Of a stretch of 64,000 nt of DNA, positions 47,211 through 55,481 are shown in pieces. The notes under the pieces are model-generated. The model saw only the letters and a program-made list of their open reading frames with translations. It made no database searches and was not told the DNA's origin. How positions within the stretch are numbered: the stretch's first letter is position 1; every line of letters starts with the position of its first letter. Location of the stretch: positions 32,719 to 96,718 of the forward strand of contig CAMJBL010000005.1 in the NCBI GenBank assembly GCA_946403845.1, given 5' to 3'. This DNA comes from an uncultured Prevotella sp. (GTDB lineage: Bacteria > Bacteroidota > Bacteroidia > Bacteroidales > Bacteroidaceae). The position numbers were made by a program, and so were the translations under genes.

Positions 47211-47983
47211 CGAAAAATAATCGAAAGTACCAAGACTTTCGGCTGATTTCATCGTTAGGATCTTTTTCTGACAAACCGTCTCGTGAGAATCGTACATTGG
47301 TCAGCAATCGGTCATCAGGTCACAAATACGCGAGTTTTGAGCACTTTAGCTAAATGACTGACATACTGCAAGTTACATTGTTAATAGTATTAGTATCACT
47401 GACAGAGGGTATCTATGGGTTGTTCAAATAGTACTTATCGCTCGTTCGAATGGCATCTTCGACTCATTCGGATAATCTCTATAGGGGTAAAGGGATTATC
47501 TGAACAAGTCGTTCGGACTATCCAAACCACCGTTTTACTACGTCCAAACTCCCAGTTCCCGACATTCAAGCTCCTATTCCTTCGATTATTCCATGTATTT
47601 TTCTCCTAGATTGTTCTATCAAGATAGCATAATTATAGACAAAGTATCTTGACATTCCCACGCAGTTATGCTTCTTTACACATCGTTCATTGGATCCATG
47701 TGTTATAATCATATTGTTAATGATTAAGCGAACGGAATAAAAAACGGATTCTGCCGACCGCTCAGATATATCAGGTCGGACGCTCCAATATGTAAGGGCG
47801 TCCGCCCTAATTCATGCGGGCGACTGCCAACAACCAGTTTCCCCGTACCTTTCTCCCTGTTACTACGTACTTCATTCCCTGTTCCCCCTAGTTTTAGCCC
47901 CTTTTCCTTCGAACGCAAAACATACACATGGGTTCACTTTACACATAGTTACTATGTTTGCATTAGTTTTCTTGTTCATTGTT

Positions 47984-49036
47984 CTATTCGATGTTTAGTG
48001 CCTTCTTAATGAGCGGCTCCAATTCCTCAGCATCGGTTGAGGTGGAGAGAATGGTGCCATCGCGGTCTATGAGGAACATGGCACCGCCTGCGCCACCCAC
48101 GCCATTCTTCTCCCAGACACGGTTTTCGTCGTTCAATTCCAACAGGCTCGTCCATGGGTAGCCATCCTTTCGCGCTGCGTTTTCCATATCCTCCCGCTTG
48201 CGTTCACGGGCTATGGCTACGACTGTAAATCCTTTGTCCTTGTACTTCTCATAAACGGGAATCATGGCCTCGCTATGGCTACGACAGGGGCCGCACCACG
48301 ATGCCCAGAGGTCGATAAGCGCCACTTTTCCACGGATGAGCGAAGAGATGGGGACGAGTTGGCCATCGGTGTTGCGGACATCGTAGTCAATGTAGGGCTT
48401 GCCGGGCTGAAAGCGAAGGGCTGTTAAGGCAGTAGTAATCTGTCCGTGAACGGGATGACCTTTATATAAATTGCATAGCTTTGTTTCGTAGAGTGCGACC
48501 ATTTGCTCATGCGGCGTGGCATCGAAATTCTGGTATACATTCGCATACCTGAGCATTGTAATAGACTGCAACAACTGGTAGTAGGCCCAAAGCATGGGAT
48601 GTTGCTCGTAATATTCTGCTCGGAACGGATAACTGAGACGGCCTAAGCTGTCCATCGTCTGATGCAATCGGCCTTCATCGCCAGTGCTCTCTATCTTTGG
48701 AGCTTTGTCGCCATATAATTCAATCCGTACCGTTCCGTTCTCCACGATGAACCAGCCGTAATAGTGGCTCGAAGTTTCTACATATTGTTTATATGGAATG
48801 ACCTCGTACATTTCGGGAACGTCCGTTTCTATGTCACACTCGAAATGCCTGTTCACGGCCTTGTAATGCCATTCTGGTGCATCATTGACGCGCAGGTCCG
48901 TCCCCATCTTACAGATGACAACTTCATCGCCCCATTTGTTATCAGCAAACTTGCCCTCGATGTGGCATTTCACTTGTCCCTGTCCCGCCATTGCTACGAG
49001 GGCGAGCAGAGCGGTGATGATAGTTTTCTTGTTCAT
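47984..49036 (-). CDS. TlpA-like thioredoxin-fold exported protein
   Basis: GKVALIDLWASWCGPCRSHSEAMIPVYEKYKDKGFTVVAIARE. Confidence 0.88.
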   Translation of the reverse strand: MNKKTIITALLALVAMAGQGQVKCHIEGKFADNKWGDEVVICKMGTDLRVNDAPEWHYKAVNRHFECDIETDVPEMYEVIPYKQYVETSSHYYGWFIVENGTVRIELYGDKAPKIESTGDEGRLHQTMDSLGRLSYPFRAEYYEQHPMLWAYYQLLQSITMLRYANVYQNFDATPHEQMVALYETKLCNLYKGHPVHGQITTALTALRFQPGKPYIDYDVRNTDGQLVPISSLIRGKVALIDLWASWCGPCRSHSEAMIPVYEKYKDKGFTVVAIARERKREDMENAARKDGYPWTSLLELNDENRVWEKNGVGGAGGAMFLIDRDGTILSTSTDAEELEPLIKKALNIE

Positions 49037-49037
49037 A

Positions 49038-50282
49038 TTATTCAAACGGTTCGAAACTTCTTGTGGTGACAGAGTAAAAGCCGGAAGTCTTTTCACGGGC
49101 TTGCTGGGGAGTCATGCTTTTGAGCGCCTTCTTGTCGTAGGTTACCTTGCCGTTCTTCCAGCTCTTCAGGACGGCCCACTCGGCGGGTATCATCATGTCA
49201 CCTTTGCCCTCGATGATGATGATGTTGAATTCCTGTTCGCTTGCACAACGAATATAGATGTAATAAAAGTCGGGGACTCTCGACAGATATTGGCTCTCGA
49301 ATAATTCGGACAATCTCAATTTCATGTGTGTACCATTGAAAAAGGTAATAGTAGGATAGAAAGAGAACCAGAAGCCCGTGTTGTCCTCCAGGAAGGCGAG
49401 TGTAGCGTTTTTGATCTGATCAAGCACCGCAGTGGCCTGTGTCCGTGAGTGCATGGTATAGACGGTGCCGCGTGTCTCACTCTTCGTCTGCTTCGGCTCG
49501 ACCGTTTGCTCCCTCAGCACGAAGTCATCCTCGTTGCGATCTTTCCTCACAATGGTGTAAGTGCTGTCGTGATAGACGTAGAACTGGCGGCTCGTGATGC
49601 CTTCCTGTTTCAGGATGGGCTGAATCATACGGGTGTAGGCCTCCTTGTCGAAAGGCACGATGTCCTTAATCGGCTTGTAAACGCTGTCGGGGGTGTATTC
49701 ATATCTGAAGTAGCCAAAACCCTTCGGACTCCACTGGGATCCTATATTATAGGGATATGAATTATAGCTGAAGGAGATTAACTCTGGGGCATTGATATAA
49801 TCGACATCCCTGTTGTGGTGGTAGGTCGTCAAGGTGTCTCCATTCTGATATTCGCCAATGACAATGGCATAGCGCACGCTATCGACTCCATTTCGGTGGT
49901 ATTCCCAGATATAGCTCTCCAAGGCATTGTCAGTAAGTGCCTTGCAGGTGTTGCGTATGGCTTCATACACTTTGTTTTCCCGATTAATCCTATCCTGCAC
50001 GATGCTGTCATTCCTCTGGTTTGGCAAATCCTTCTTGGGGTCGCCCGTTTTTGGCGTCGGCTGGAAGTCGTTCATCAACGCGCATTGAATTCTAACCGTT
50101 TTATGGTACTTTCCGTCATAACTATATGTTATCCAATCGGGAACAGCAGTTCCTATGTTATACACATAGTTGGCGAGGCTGTCAATCATTGGATTGCCCT
50201 GCAACCGCTTTAGAAGGGTTCCCTGAGCCACCGCGCTGAGGGATACGATGGTAGCACAAAGTGCAAATGCTATTCTTTTCAT
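49038..50282 (-). CDS. Exported hypothetical protein, paralog of 44756..45988
   Basis: MKRIAFALCATIVSLSAVAQ; AIRNTCKALTDNALESYIWEYHRNGVDSVRYAIVI. Confidence 0.6.
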   Translation of the reverse strand: MKRIAFALCATIVSLSAVAQGTLLKRLQGNPMIDSLANYVYNIGTAVPDWITYSYDGKYHKTVRIQCALMNDFQPTPKTGDPKKDLPNQRNDSIVQDRINRENKVYEAIRNTCKALTDNALESYIWEYHRNGVDSVRYAIVIGEYQNGDTLTTYHHNRDVDYINAPELISFSYNSYPYNIGSQWSPKGFGYFRYEYTPDSVYKPIKDIVPFDKEAYTRMIQPILKQEGITSRQFYVYHDSTYTIVRKDRNEDDFVLREQTVEPKQTKSETRGTVYTMHSRTQATAVLDQIKNATLAFLEDNTGFWFSFYPTITFFNGTHMKLRLSELFESQYLSRVPDFYYIYIRCASEQEFNIIIIEGKGDMMIPAEWAVLKSWKNGKVTYDKKALKSMTPQQAREKTSGFYSVTTRSFEPFE

Positions 50283-50307
50283 ATCTTTTTTGTTTATGAA
50301 TTTACTA

Positions 50308-50919
50308 TTATTCGTCTTCATTCAAGGCTATTTCCACTTGTAGGCTCATGCGCTCACCCCGACTGCGGATTTCGTCGGTCAATCCCTTGAAGTCGGCTTG
50401 CAGACTGCCGCTCGTCTGTGTCATTATTTCCATTTCTATCCGTCTCCTCTCTTCAGCGAAGGCTCTTTCGGCAAGTTCTGTTGCATCGATAGGATCTGGT
50501 TCCGGCGTAACTTCCACGGGCTCAGCTTTCGCCATGTAGTGTCTGGGCGTGCGGGGCATCCGGATTTGCTCCTTCAGGATTTTCACGGTGTCGGCCGTTT
50601 CCGTCTTTTCTTCTTTCTCCAAGGTTTTTGCCTTCACTTTCTTGGTCTCTGTTTGCGGGGACGCCTTTATGGTGTCTGTATGTGCCACAAGGTCGGGGTT
50701 CTCGCTGTTTCGGTTGTTGAGAGCAACACTCAGGGAGAACAGCAGGACGAGACTGGCGGCGATAGCCGATATTGGGTAGAGCCAGCGACGTATCGGGCTT
50801 TTGGTTTCCTTTTCGGTAGCCTGGTGCATCCGCTGCAGGAAGTCGGCAGGCAACTGCGGCGTATCGGCATATTTGCGCCGGACGGCTTCGCGGAGGTCGG
50901 TATCTTTGTTCGTTGTCAT
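50308..50919 (-). CDS. Single-pass membrane protein in the anti-sigma position
   Basis: LPADFLQRMHQ..., TM YPISAIAASLVLLFSLSVAL, C-term IRSRGERMSLQVEI; 4-bp overlap with sigma gene. Confidence 0.6.
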   Translation of the reverse strand: MTTNKDTDLREAVRRKYADTPQLPADFLQRMHQATEKETKSPIRRWLYPISAIAASLVLLFSLSVALNNRNSENPDLVAHTDTIKASPQTETKKVKAKTLEKEEKTETADTVKILKEQIRMPRTPRHYMAKAEPVEVTPEPDPIDATELAERAFAEERRRIEMEIMTQTSGSLQADFKGLTDEIRSRGERMSLQVEIALNEDE

Positions 50920-51464
50920 ATCTTCTGAAGTTGTTTATAAAGTTTCTTGCGGATTCTGTAGAGGCGGTTGGCCAATGCGTGAGAGGTGGCGTCCATGATG
51001 AATGCGCATTCGTCGAGCGGACGGTTTTCGAAATAGTAGAGCGTGAGCAGCAGGCGTTCGTCGGGCAGCAGATCGTCCATCAGTTGTTCCAGTCTCTGGA
51101 TGCGCTCCTCACGTCCAGTGGACAGCTCCGCTTCCAACTGCTCATCACTGATGTCCGTCTGCCAAGCCTGGCTGTCTTCGATCGGAACGATCATGGGGCG
51201 GCGGCGTTTCAGGAAGTCGAGCGTCAGACGGTAGGCGATTCGGCAGAGCCAGGTAGAGAGCGAAGCCTTGTGCGGGTCGTAGCTGTCGATATGGTCGAAG
51301 GCACGGAGGAAAGTATCTTGCGTCAGTTCCTGGGCATCCATCACGTCGGTCACCTGTCTTACGATCATTGCGAAGACCTCCTGCCCGTAGCGACCGACCA
51401 TCAGGTCTTGTCCCTTGCGCCGACCGCCTTTCACAGCTTCTACTATCTGCTCGTCTGCCTTCAC
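50916..51464 (-). CDS. ECF-type RNA polymerase sigma-70 factor
   Basis: AQELTQDTFLRAFDHIDSYDPHKASLSTWLCRIAYRLTLDFLKRR; LLPDERLLLTLYYFENRPLDECAFIMDATSHALANRLYRIRKKL. Confidence 0.95.
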   Translation of the reverse strand: MKADEQIVEAVKGGRRKGQDLMVGRYGQEVFAMIVRQVTDVMDAQELTQDTFLRAFDHIDSYDPHKASLSTWLCRIAYRLTLDFLKRRRPMIVPIEDSQAWQTDISDEQLEAELSTGREERIQRLEQLMDDLLPDERLLLTLYYFENRPLDECAFIMDATSHALANRLYRIRKKLYKQLQKI

Positions 51465-51554
51465 TATCGTTGTTTCAATTTGCTGTTTCTACTTGTTATA
51501 CGACAGGAATCAGGAAATATCCCGCACTTTCCTACATTTTTTTATAATTGTGTG

Positions 51555-51562
51555 CAAAGTTA
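51555..51562 (-). promoter_or_regulatory. Bacteroidetes -7 box (TAACTTTG on minus) for sigma cassette A
   Basis: CAAAGTTA. Confidence 0.45.
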
Positions 51563-51612
51563 GGGAATTTCACTGAGAAAACGAAATAAGCGCGAACTTT
51601 ATGACGAAAAGA

Positions 51613-51644
51613 TTTGGAAGTATCAAATATAGTTATTATCTTTG
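51613..51644 (+). promoter_or_regulatory. Bacteroidetes promoter TTTG-N20-TATCTTTG
   Basis: TTTG 51613-51616, TATCTTTG 51637-51644. Confidence 0.6.
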
Positions 51645-51665
51645 CAGTGTAAAAATCCAAGAACT

Positions 51666-52334
51666 ATGGAACACAACATCAACAACAAAGAGAAACAAGT
51701 GCTGCGCAAGCAGAATCGGTGGGAAGGACTCTACTTCTATCAGAAGTCGAATGTGCTCTACCAACTGACATTCGCTTTCACTAAGCGTTTCCTAACCCGT
51801 GGCGACCGCACCATCGACCAGATGGTACAGGCGGCACGCTCAGGCAAACAGAACATTGTGGAAGGCTCCGCCGACGGCGTCACCTCGATGGAGATGGAGT
51901 TGAAACTCTTGAACGTCGCCCGAAGCAGTATCAAGGAACTGAAGGAAGACTACGAGGACTACCTAGCCTCGCGCCATCTCTCGCGCTGGACGGCCGGGCA
52001 TGCCCGCTACGACGGGATGCTGAAATTCTGCCGCCGGCATAACGCCATTGCTGACTACGAGAGTTTCTTCGAAAAATGGACTGCCGAAGAGATGGCAAAT
52101 ATAGCCTTAACGCTCTGCCATATGGTGGACAGGATGATGACCACCTATCAGAAGCAACTGGAACAGGAATTCGTGACAGAGGGCGGAATCAAGGAACGGA
52201 TGACAGCCGCCCGCTTGAGCTATCGCACAAATCAAAAAGAAGAAATAGCCCAACTGAAGCAAGAATTGGAGCAGGCCCACCGCAGGATCGCCGAGCTCGA
52301 GGCGAAACTCAAGGCCATAGAAGGAAAGGAATAA
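51666..52334 (+). CDS. Four-helix-bundle protein (23S rRNA IVS-protein-like) with suffix and C-terminal coiled coil
   Basis: LYQLTFAFTKRFLTRGDRTIDQMVQAARSGKQNIVEGSADGVTSMEMELKLLNVARSSIKELKEDYEDYL. Confidence 0.8.
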   Translation: MEHNINNKEKQVLRKQNRWEGLYFYQKSNVLYQLTFAFTKRFLTRGDRTIDQMVQAARSGKQNIVEGSADGVTSMEMELKLLNVARSSIKELKEDYEDYLASRHLSRWTAGHARYDGMLKFCRRHNAIADYESFFEKWTAEEMANIALTLCHMVDRMMTTYQKQLEQEFVTEGGIKERMTAARLSYRTNQKEEIAQLKQELEQAHRRIAELEAKLKAIEGKE

Positions 52335-52346
52335 GGCTCTTTCTTG

Positions 52347-52461
52347 CTAGCCTGGCTAGCCGTTCTAGCCTAGCTAGATAGACTAGAATGGCTAGATTAG
52401 CTAGATCGGCTAGTTCGGCTAGGTAGGCTAGATTGGCTAGTCAGGCTAGATCGGCTAGTTC
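52347..52461. repeat. CTAG array, exact 9-bp period, 13 phased units
   Basis: CTAG at 52347, 52356, 52365, 52374, 52383, 52392, 52401, 52410, 52419, 52428, 52437, 52446, 52455, plus one extra at 52370. Confidence 0.97.
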
Positions 52462-52466
52462 AAAGC

Positions 52467-54230
52467 TCAGAACTGCCAGCGGTTGGGGATCTGGCGGTCG
52501 GGCCAGAGGTGCTTGGCGTAGGTGTAATGATACTGCTCGAAGAGCGAGGTAAAGCGGGTGAGGCGCTGGAGGAAGGCTTGATAGTTTTTGCGCGCGGGCT
52601 GTGTCCATTGCACCTCAGCGAGGGCCGACATGCGGGGCAGCGCCTGATACTCCACCATCTGCTCGTTGGTCATATACTCCGTCCAGAGGTTGGCCTGCGT
52701 ACCGAGGATATGACTGCGGGCCTCCACAGAAAGGCTGTCGGGAGCGGGATCGAGGGCATAGACCTTCTCGATGGGGATAAAGCCGCCGCAACGACTGGGT
52801 TCAAACTCAGTATCCTTCACCTGCTGGTAGTCGAAATAGCAGTGGGTTGTTGGCGACATCACCACGTCGTGACCTGCCTCAGCAGCCTTCGCACCGGGGG
52901 CAGAGCCGCGCCACGACATAATCATCGCATCATGAGGCGCACCATCGAGAATCTCGTCCCATCCCAAGGCGCGACGGCCTTTGGAAGCCAAGATATTGAA
53001 AACCTTGTTAGTAAAGTAAGGTTGCAACTCAGACCGTACCATTTCCTCAGGAGAAAACTCTGGCATCGTCCGCGGACCATCAGAGCCTCCTTCAACTTGG
53101 CCAGCTACGCGGCCTTGAAGTACCTTCTTCAAATAGAGTTTACTGCATTTCTCGCAATGCACCCATTTCTCGGCGGGTGTCTCGTCGCCACCGATATGGA
53201 TAACCTCGGATGGGAAGATATCCATCACCTCGGTCAGCACATCCTCAACAAACTCATAGACGCGGGGATTACTGACGCAGAGCACGTCCTTATACACGCC
53301 CCAGTAGTGACCCACCTGATAAGGGCCGCCCGTACAACCGAGTTCGGGATAAGCGGCGAGGGCTGCCAACATATGACCCGGCATATCAATCTCAGGCACG
53401 ATGGTGATGTGGCGGGCTGCGGCGTAGGCTACAATCTCACGGGCCTCAGCCTGAGTATAGAAACCGCCGTAGGAGATGCCATCGTCGAGGTCGGAGTTGG
53501 TACCGATGATGGTGCCGCTGCGCTGTGAGCCGATGGTAGTGAGACGGGGCCACTTCTTGATCTCGATGCGCCAGCCCTGATCGTCGGTCAGGTGCCAGTG
53601 GAACACGTTCATATTGTGCAGCGCCAACAGGTCGATGAACTTCTTCACGAACGCAACGGGGAAGAAGTGGCGCGAGCAGTCGAGGTGCATCCCACGCCAG
53701 GAGAAACGCGGGGCATCGGTAATCACCACAGGATTAAGGAGTGTGAAAGGAGGCGTCGCGGAGGAAGCGGAAGGATGATTCGTGAGTTCCGTGACGTGTT
53801 GTGACTGTCGGGCGTTGACAACGGCCTTTCGGAGTGTCTGGATGCCATAGAAGACACCAGCCGCAGAGCCGCCCGCAATCGTTATTCCTTTCTTATTGAT
53901 TGTAAGCACATAGCCCTCGGATTCCTTGACCTTCGGCGACACAACGAGTTCGATGTATGTCTTTCCCTTCTCCCGTTTCTGGGCAAGGGGCAGCGTTCCG
54001 CCGGTGACATCCTTCAGATAGGCCTGCAGGAAATCGGCCTCAGCCTTCAACTCCTCTGGCGCCACAATCTCCACCAGATCATTCCACAGCGTAAACGGCT
54101 CGCCCTTCTGCATCTCGATGCTTTGCGGCAGCGGCACGATATCGTATTGCGCCCTGACGGGGCTAACTGATAAATAACAAATAATAAATAATAAACCTAT
54201 CAGTCTATAACTATATTTCTTGGTAATCAT
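52467..54230 (-). CDS. GH20 beta-N-acetylhexosaminidase
   Basis: FSWRGMHLDCSRHFFPVAFVKKFIDLLALHNMNVFHWHLTDDQGWRIEIKKWP; HIGGDETPAEKW; start moved to MITKKYSYRLIGLLFIICYLS. Confidence 0.94.
   Translation of the reverse strand: MITKKYSYRLIGLLFIICYLSVSPVRAQYDIVPLPQSIEMQKGEPFTLWNDLVEIVAPEELKAEADFLQAYLKDVTGGTLPLAQKREKGKTYIELVVSPKVKESEGYVLTINKKGITIAGGSAAGVFYGIQTLRKAVVNARQSQHVTELTNHPSASSATPPFTLLNPVVITDAPRFSWRGMHLDCSRHFFPVAFVKKFIDLLALHNMNVFHWHLTDDQGWRIEIKKWPRLTTIGSQRSGTIIGTNSDLDDGISYGGFYTQAEAREIVAYAAARHITIVPEIDMPGHMLAALAAYPELGCTGGPYQVGHYWGVYKDVLCVSNPRVYEFVEDVLTEVMDIFPSEVIHIGGDETPAEKWVHCEKCSKLYLKKVLQGRVAGQVEGGSDGPRTMPEFSPEEMVRSELQPYFTNKVFNILASKGRRALGWDEILDGAPHDAMIMSWRGSAPGAKAAEAGHDVVMSPTTHCYFDYQQVKDTEFEPSRCGGFIPIEKVYALDPAPDSLSVEARSHILGTQANLWTEYMTNEQMVEYQALPRMSALAEVQWTQPARKNYQAFLQRLTRFTSLFEQYHYTYAKHLWPDRQIPNRWQF
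54168..54195. repeat. 7-bp array (minus: TTTATTA TTTATTA TTTGTTA TTTATCA) inside signal-peptide coding sequence
   Basis: Identical 28-mer to 10933-10960. Confidence 0.95.
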
Positions 54231-54232
54231 CT

Positions 54233-54260
54233 GTAAACTGTAAACTATAAACTGTAAACT
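54233..54260. repeat. 7-bp array GTAAACT x4
   Basis: GTAAACT GTAAACT ATAAACT GTAAACT. Confidence 0.92.
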
Positions 54261-55395
54261 AAAACCTATACTCAACAAAAGCTTCCATCGCCTCGTAGCT
54301 GGCGAGGCCGAGTTCATCGTAGCGCTTGGCAGTCTCGCGGTTGCGGTCCTCGGCACGCTGCCAGAACAAGCGTTCGTCATTACCAAGGAAGGGCGCACTC
54401 TCCATCTGACTCTGATGGCGCAGGATGGAGTTACGTTTCTCACGGAGCTCCTCCGGACTCATCGGCACACACATCTCGATGTCGGCCACATCCCACTCTG
54501 CCCAGGCACCTCGGTACATCCACACACGACAGTCCTTCAACCACTCTGCCCCAGCCTGTTTGGCTTCGTCGATAGCCGCCAGCACAGCATCGGTACACTT
54601 GCGATGGGTGCCATGCGGATCGGCCAGGTCGGCAGCCACATAGATCTGATGGGGCTGTATCTCCTCCAACAGCTGTTGGATAGGCTCCACATCGCGCTCC
54701 GTCATCGGGAGTTTCTCAATCTTGCCACTCTCATAGAAGGGCAGATCGAGGAAATGGATATGATCCTTCGGAATATGGTTATAACCGCAGGCATTACGGG
54801 CCTCCCCACGCCGGATGAGCCCTTTCACCGTCAGGATGGCCTGATTGTCGCAATCTCCGGTCTGCTTCTCCTTCAGGTAACTCATGATCTCCTTGTAACG
54901 AATCTTGATGACCTCATCGGAGCCATTAGCGAAGAGCTGGTTGAAACCATTGATGAAGTGCATATACAACCGCACCTCCTCATCAGCCACCGCGATATTA
55001 CCAGATGTCTCGTAGGCGATGTGGACATCGTGCTTCTGCTGCATCAAGCGACGGATGGTGCCACCCATGGAGATGACGTCATCGTCGGGATGAGGCGAGA
55101 ATACCACCACCCGCTTGGGATAGGGTTTGGCACGCTCCGGACGGGTAGAATCATCCACATCCGGCTTACCGCCAGGCCAACCCGTGATGGTGTGCTGCAA
55201 CTCGTTGAACACTTCGATATTGACGAGACCGGCCTGACCGTCGAACTGCTCGACAAGGTGGCCGAGACCGTTGTCAACATAGTCTTTCGTCGACAGTTTG
55301 AGCAAGGGCTTGCCCACTTTGTTGCAAAGGTCGATGACCTGCCTGCGCAAGGTGTGCTCAGGCATCTTGATCGTAGATGTTAGGTTTAGATTCAT
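54259..55395 (-). CDS. PIG-L family deacetylase-like protein
   Basis: RVVVFSPHPDDDVISMGGTIRRLMQQKHDVHIAYETSGN; YVAADLADPHGTHRKCTDAV. Confidence 0.8.
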   Translation of the reverse strand: MNLNLTSTIKMPEHTLRRQVIDLCNKVGKPLLKLSTKDYVDNGLGHLVEQFDGQAGLVNIEVFNELQHTITGWPGGKPDVDDSTRPERAKPYPKRVVVFSPHPDDDVISMGGTIRRLMQQKHDVHIAYETSGNIAVADEEVRLYMHFINGFNQLFANGSDEVIKIRYKEIMSYLKEKQTGDCDNQAILTVKGLIRRGEARNACGYNHIPKDHIHFLDLPFYESGKIEKLPMTERDVEPIQQLLEEIQPHQIYVAADLADPHGTHRKCTDAVLAAIDEAKQAGAEWLKDCRVWMYRGAWAEWDVADIEMCVPMSPEELREKRNSILRHQSQMESAPFLGNDERLFWQRAEDRNRETAKRYDELGLASYEAMEAFVEYRF

Positions 55396-55396
55396 A

Positions 55397-55431
55397 GACT
55401 TTGAACTTTGAGCTTTAAACTTTGAGCTTTA
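55397..55431. repeat. 7-bp array RACTTTG/AGCTTTA x5
   Basis: GACTTTG AACTTTG AGCTTTA AACTTTG AGCTTTA. Confidence 0.9.
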
Positions 55432-55460
55432 TGATTACACTATTATGCGGAAGCGAATTT

Positions 55461-55481
55461 TTCACTATTCACTTTTCACTT
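55461..55481. repeat. 7-bp array TTCACTW x3
   Basis: TTCACTA TTCACTT TTCACTT; contains stop codon of the upstream gene. Confidence 0.85.

Noticed and set aside
47415-47609. 64-aa plus ORF in the gap between sigma cassettes
   Set aside because: No ribosome-binding context, promoter box or recognisable features; likely chance.
52347-52461. CTAG array as a CRISPR array
   Set aside because: Unit is 9 bp with 5-nt variable positions, far too short for repeats and spacers; no cas genes in the window.
54231-54443. Upstream extension of the GH20 ORF (containing FSLQFIVYSLQ)
   Set aside because: It is translation through the GTAAACT array and the PIG-L gene end; signal peptide starts at 54230.
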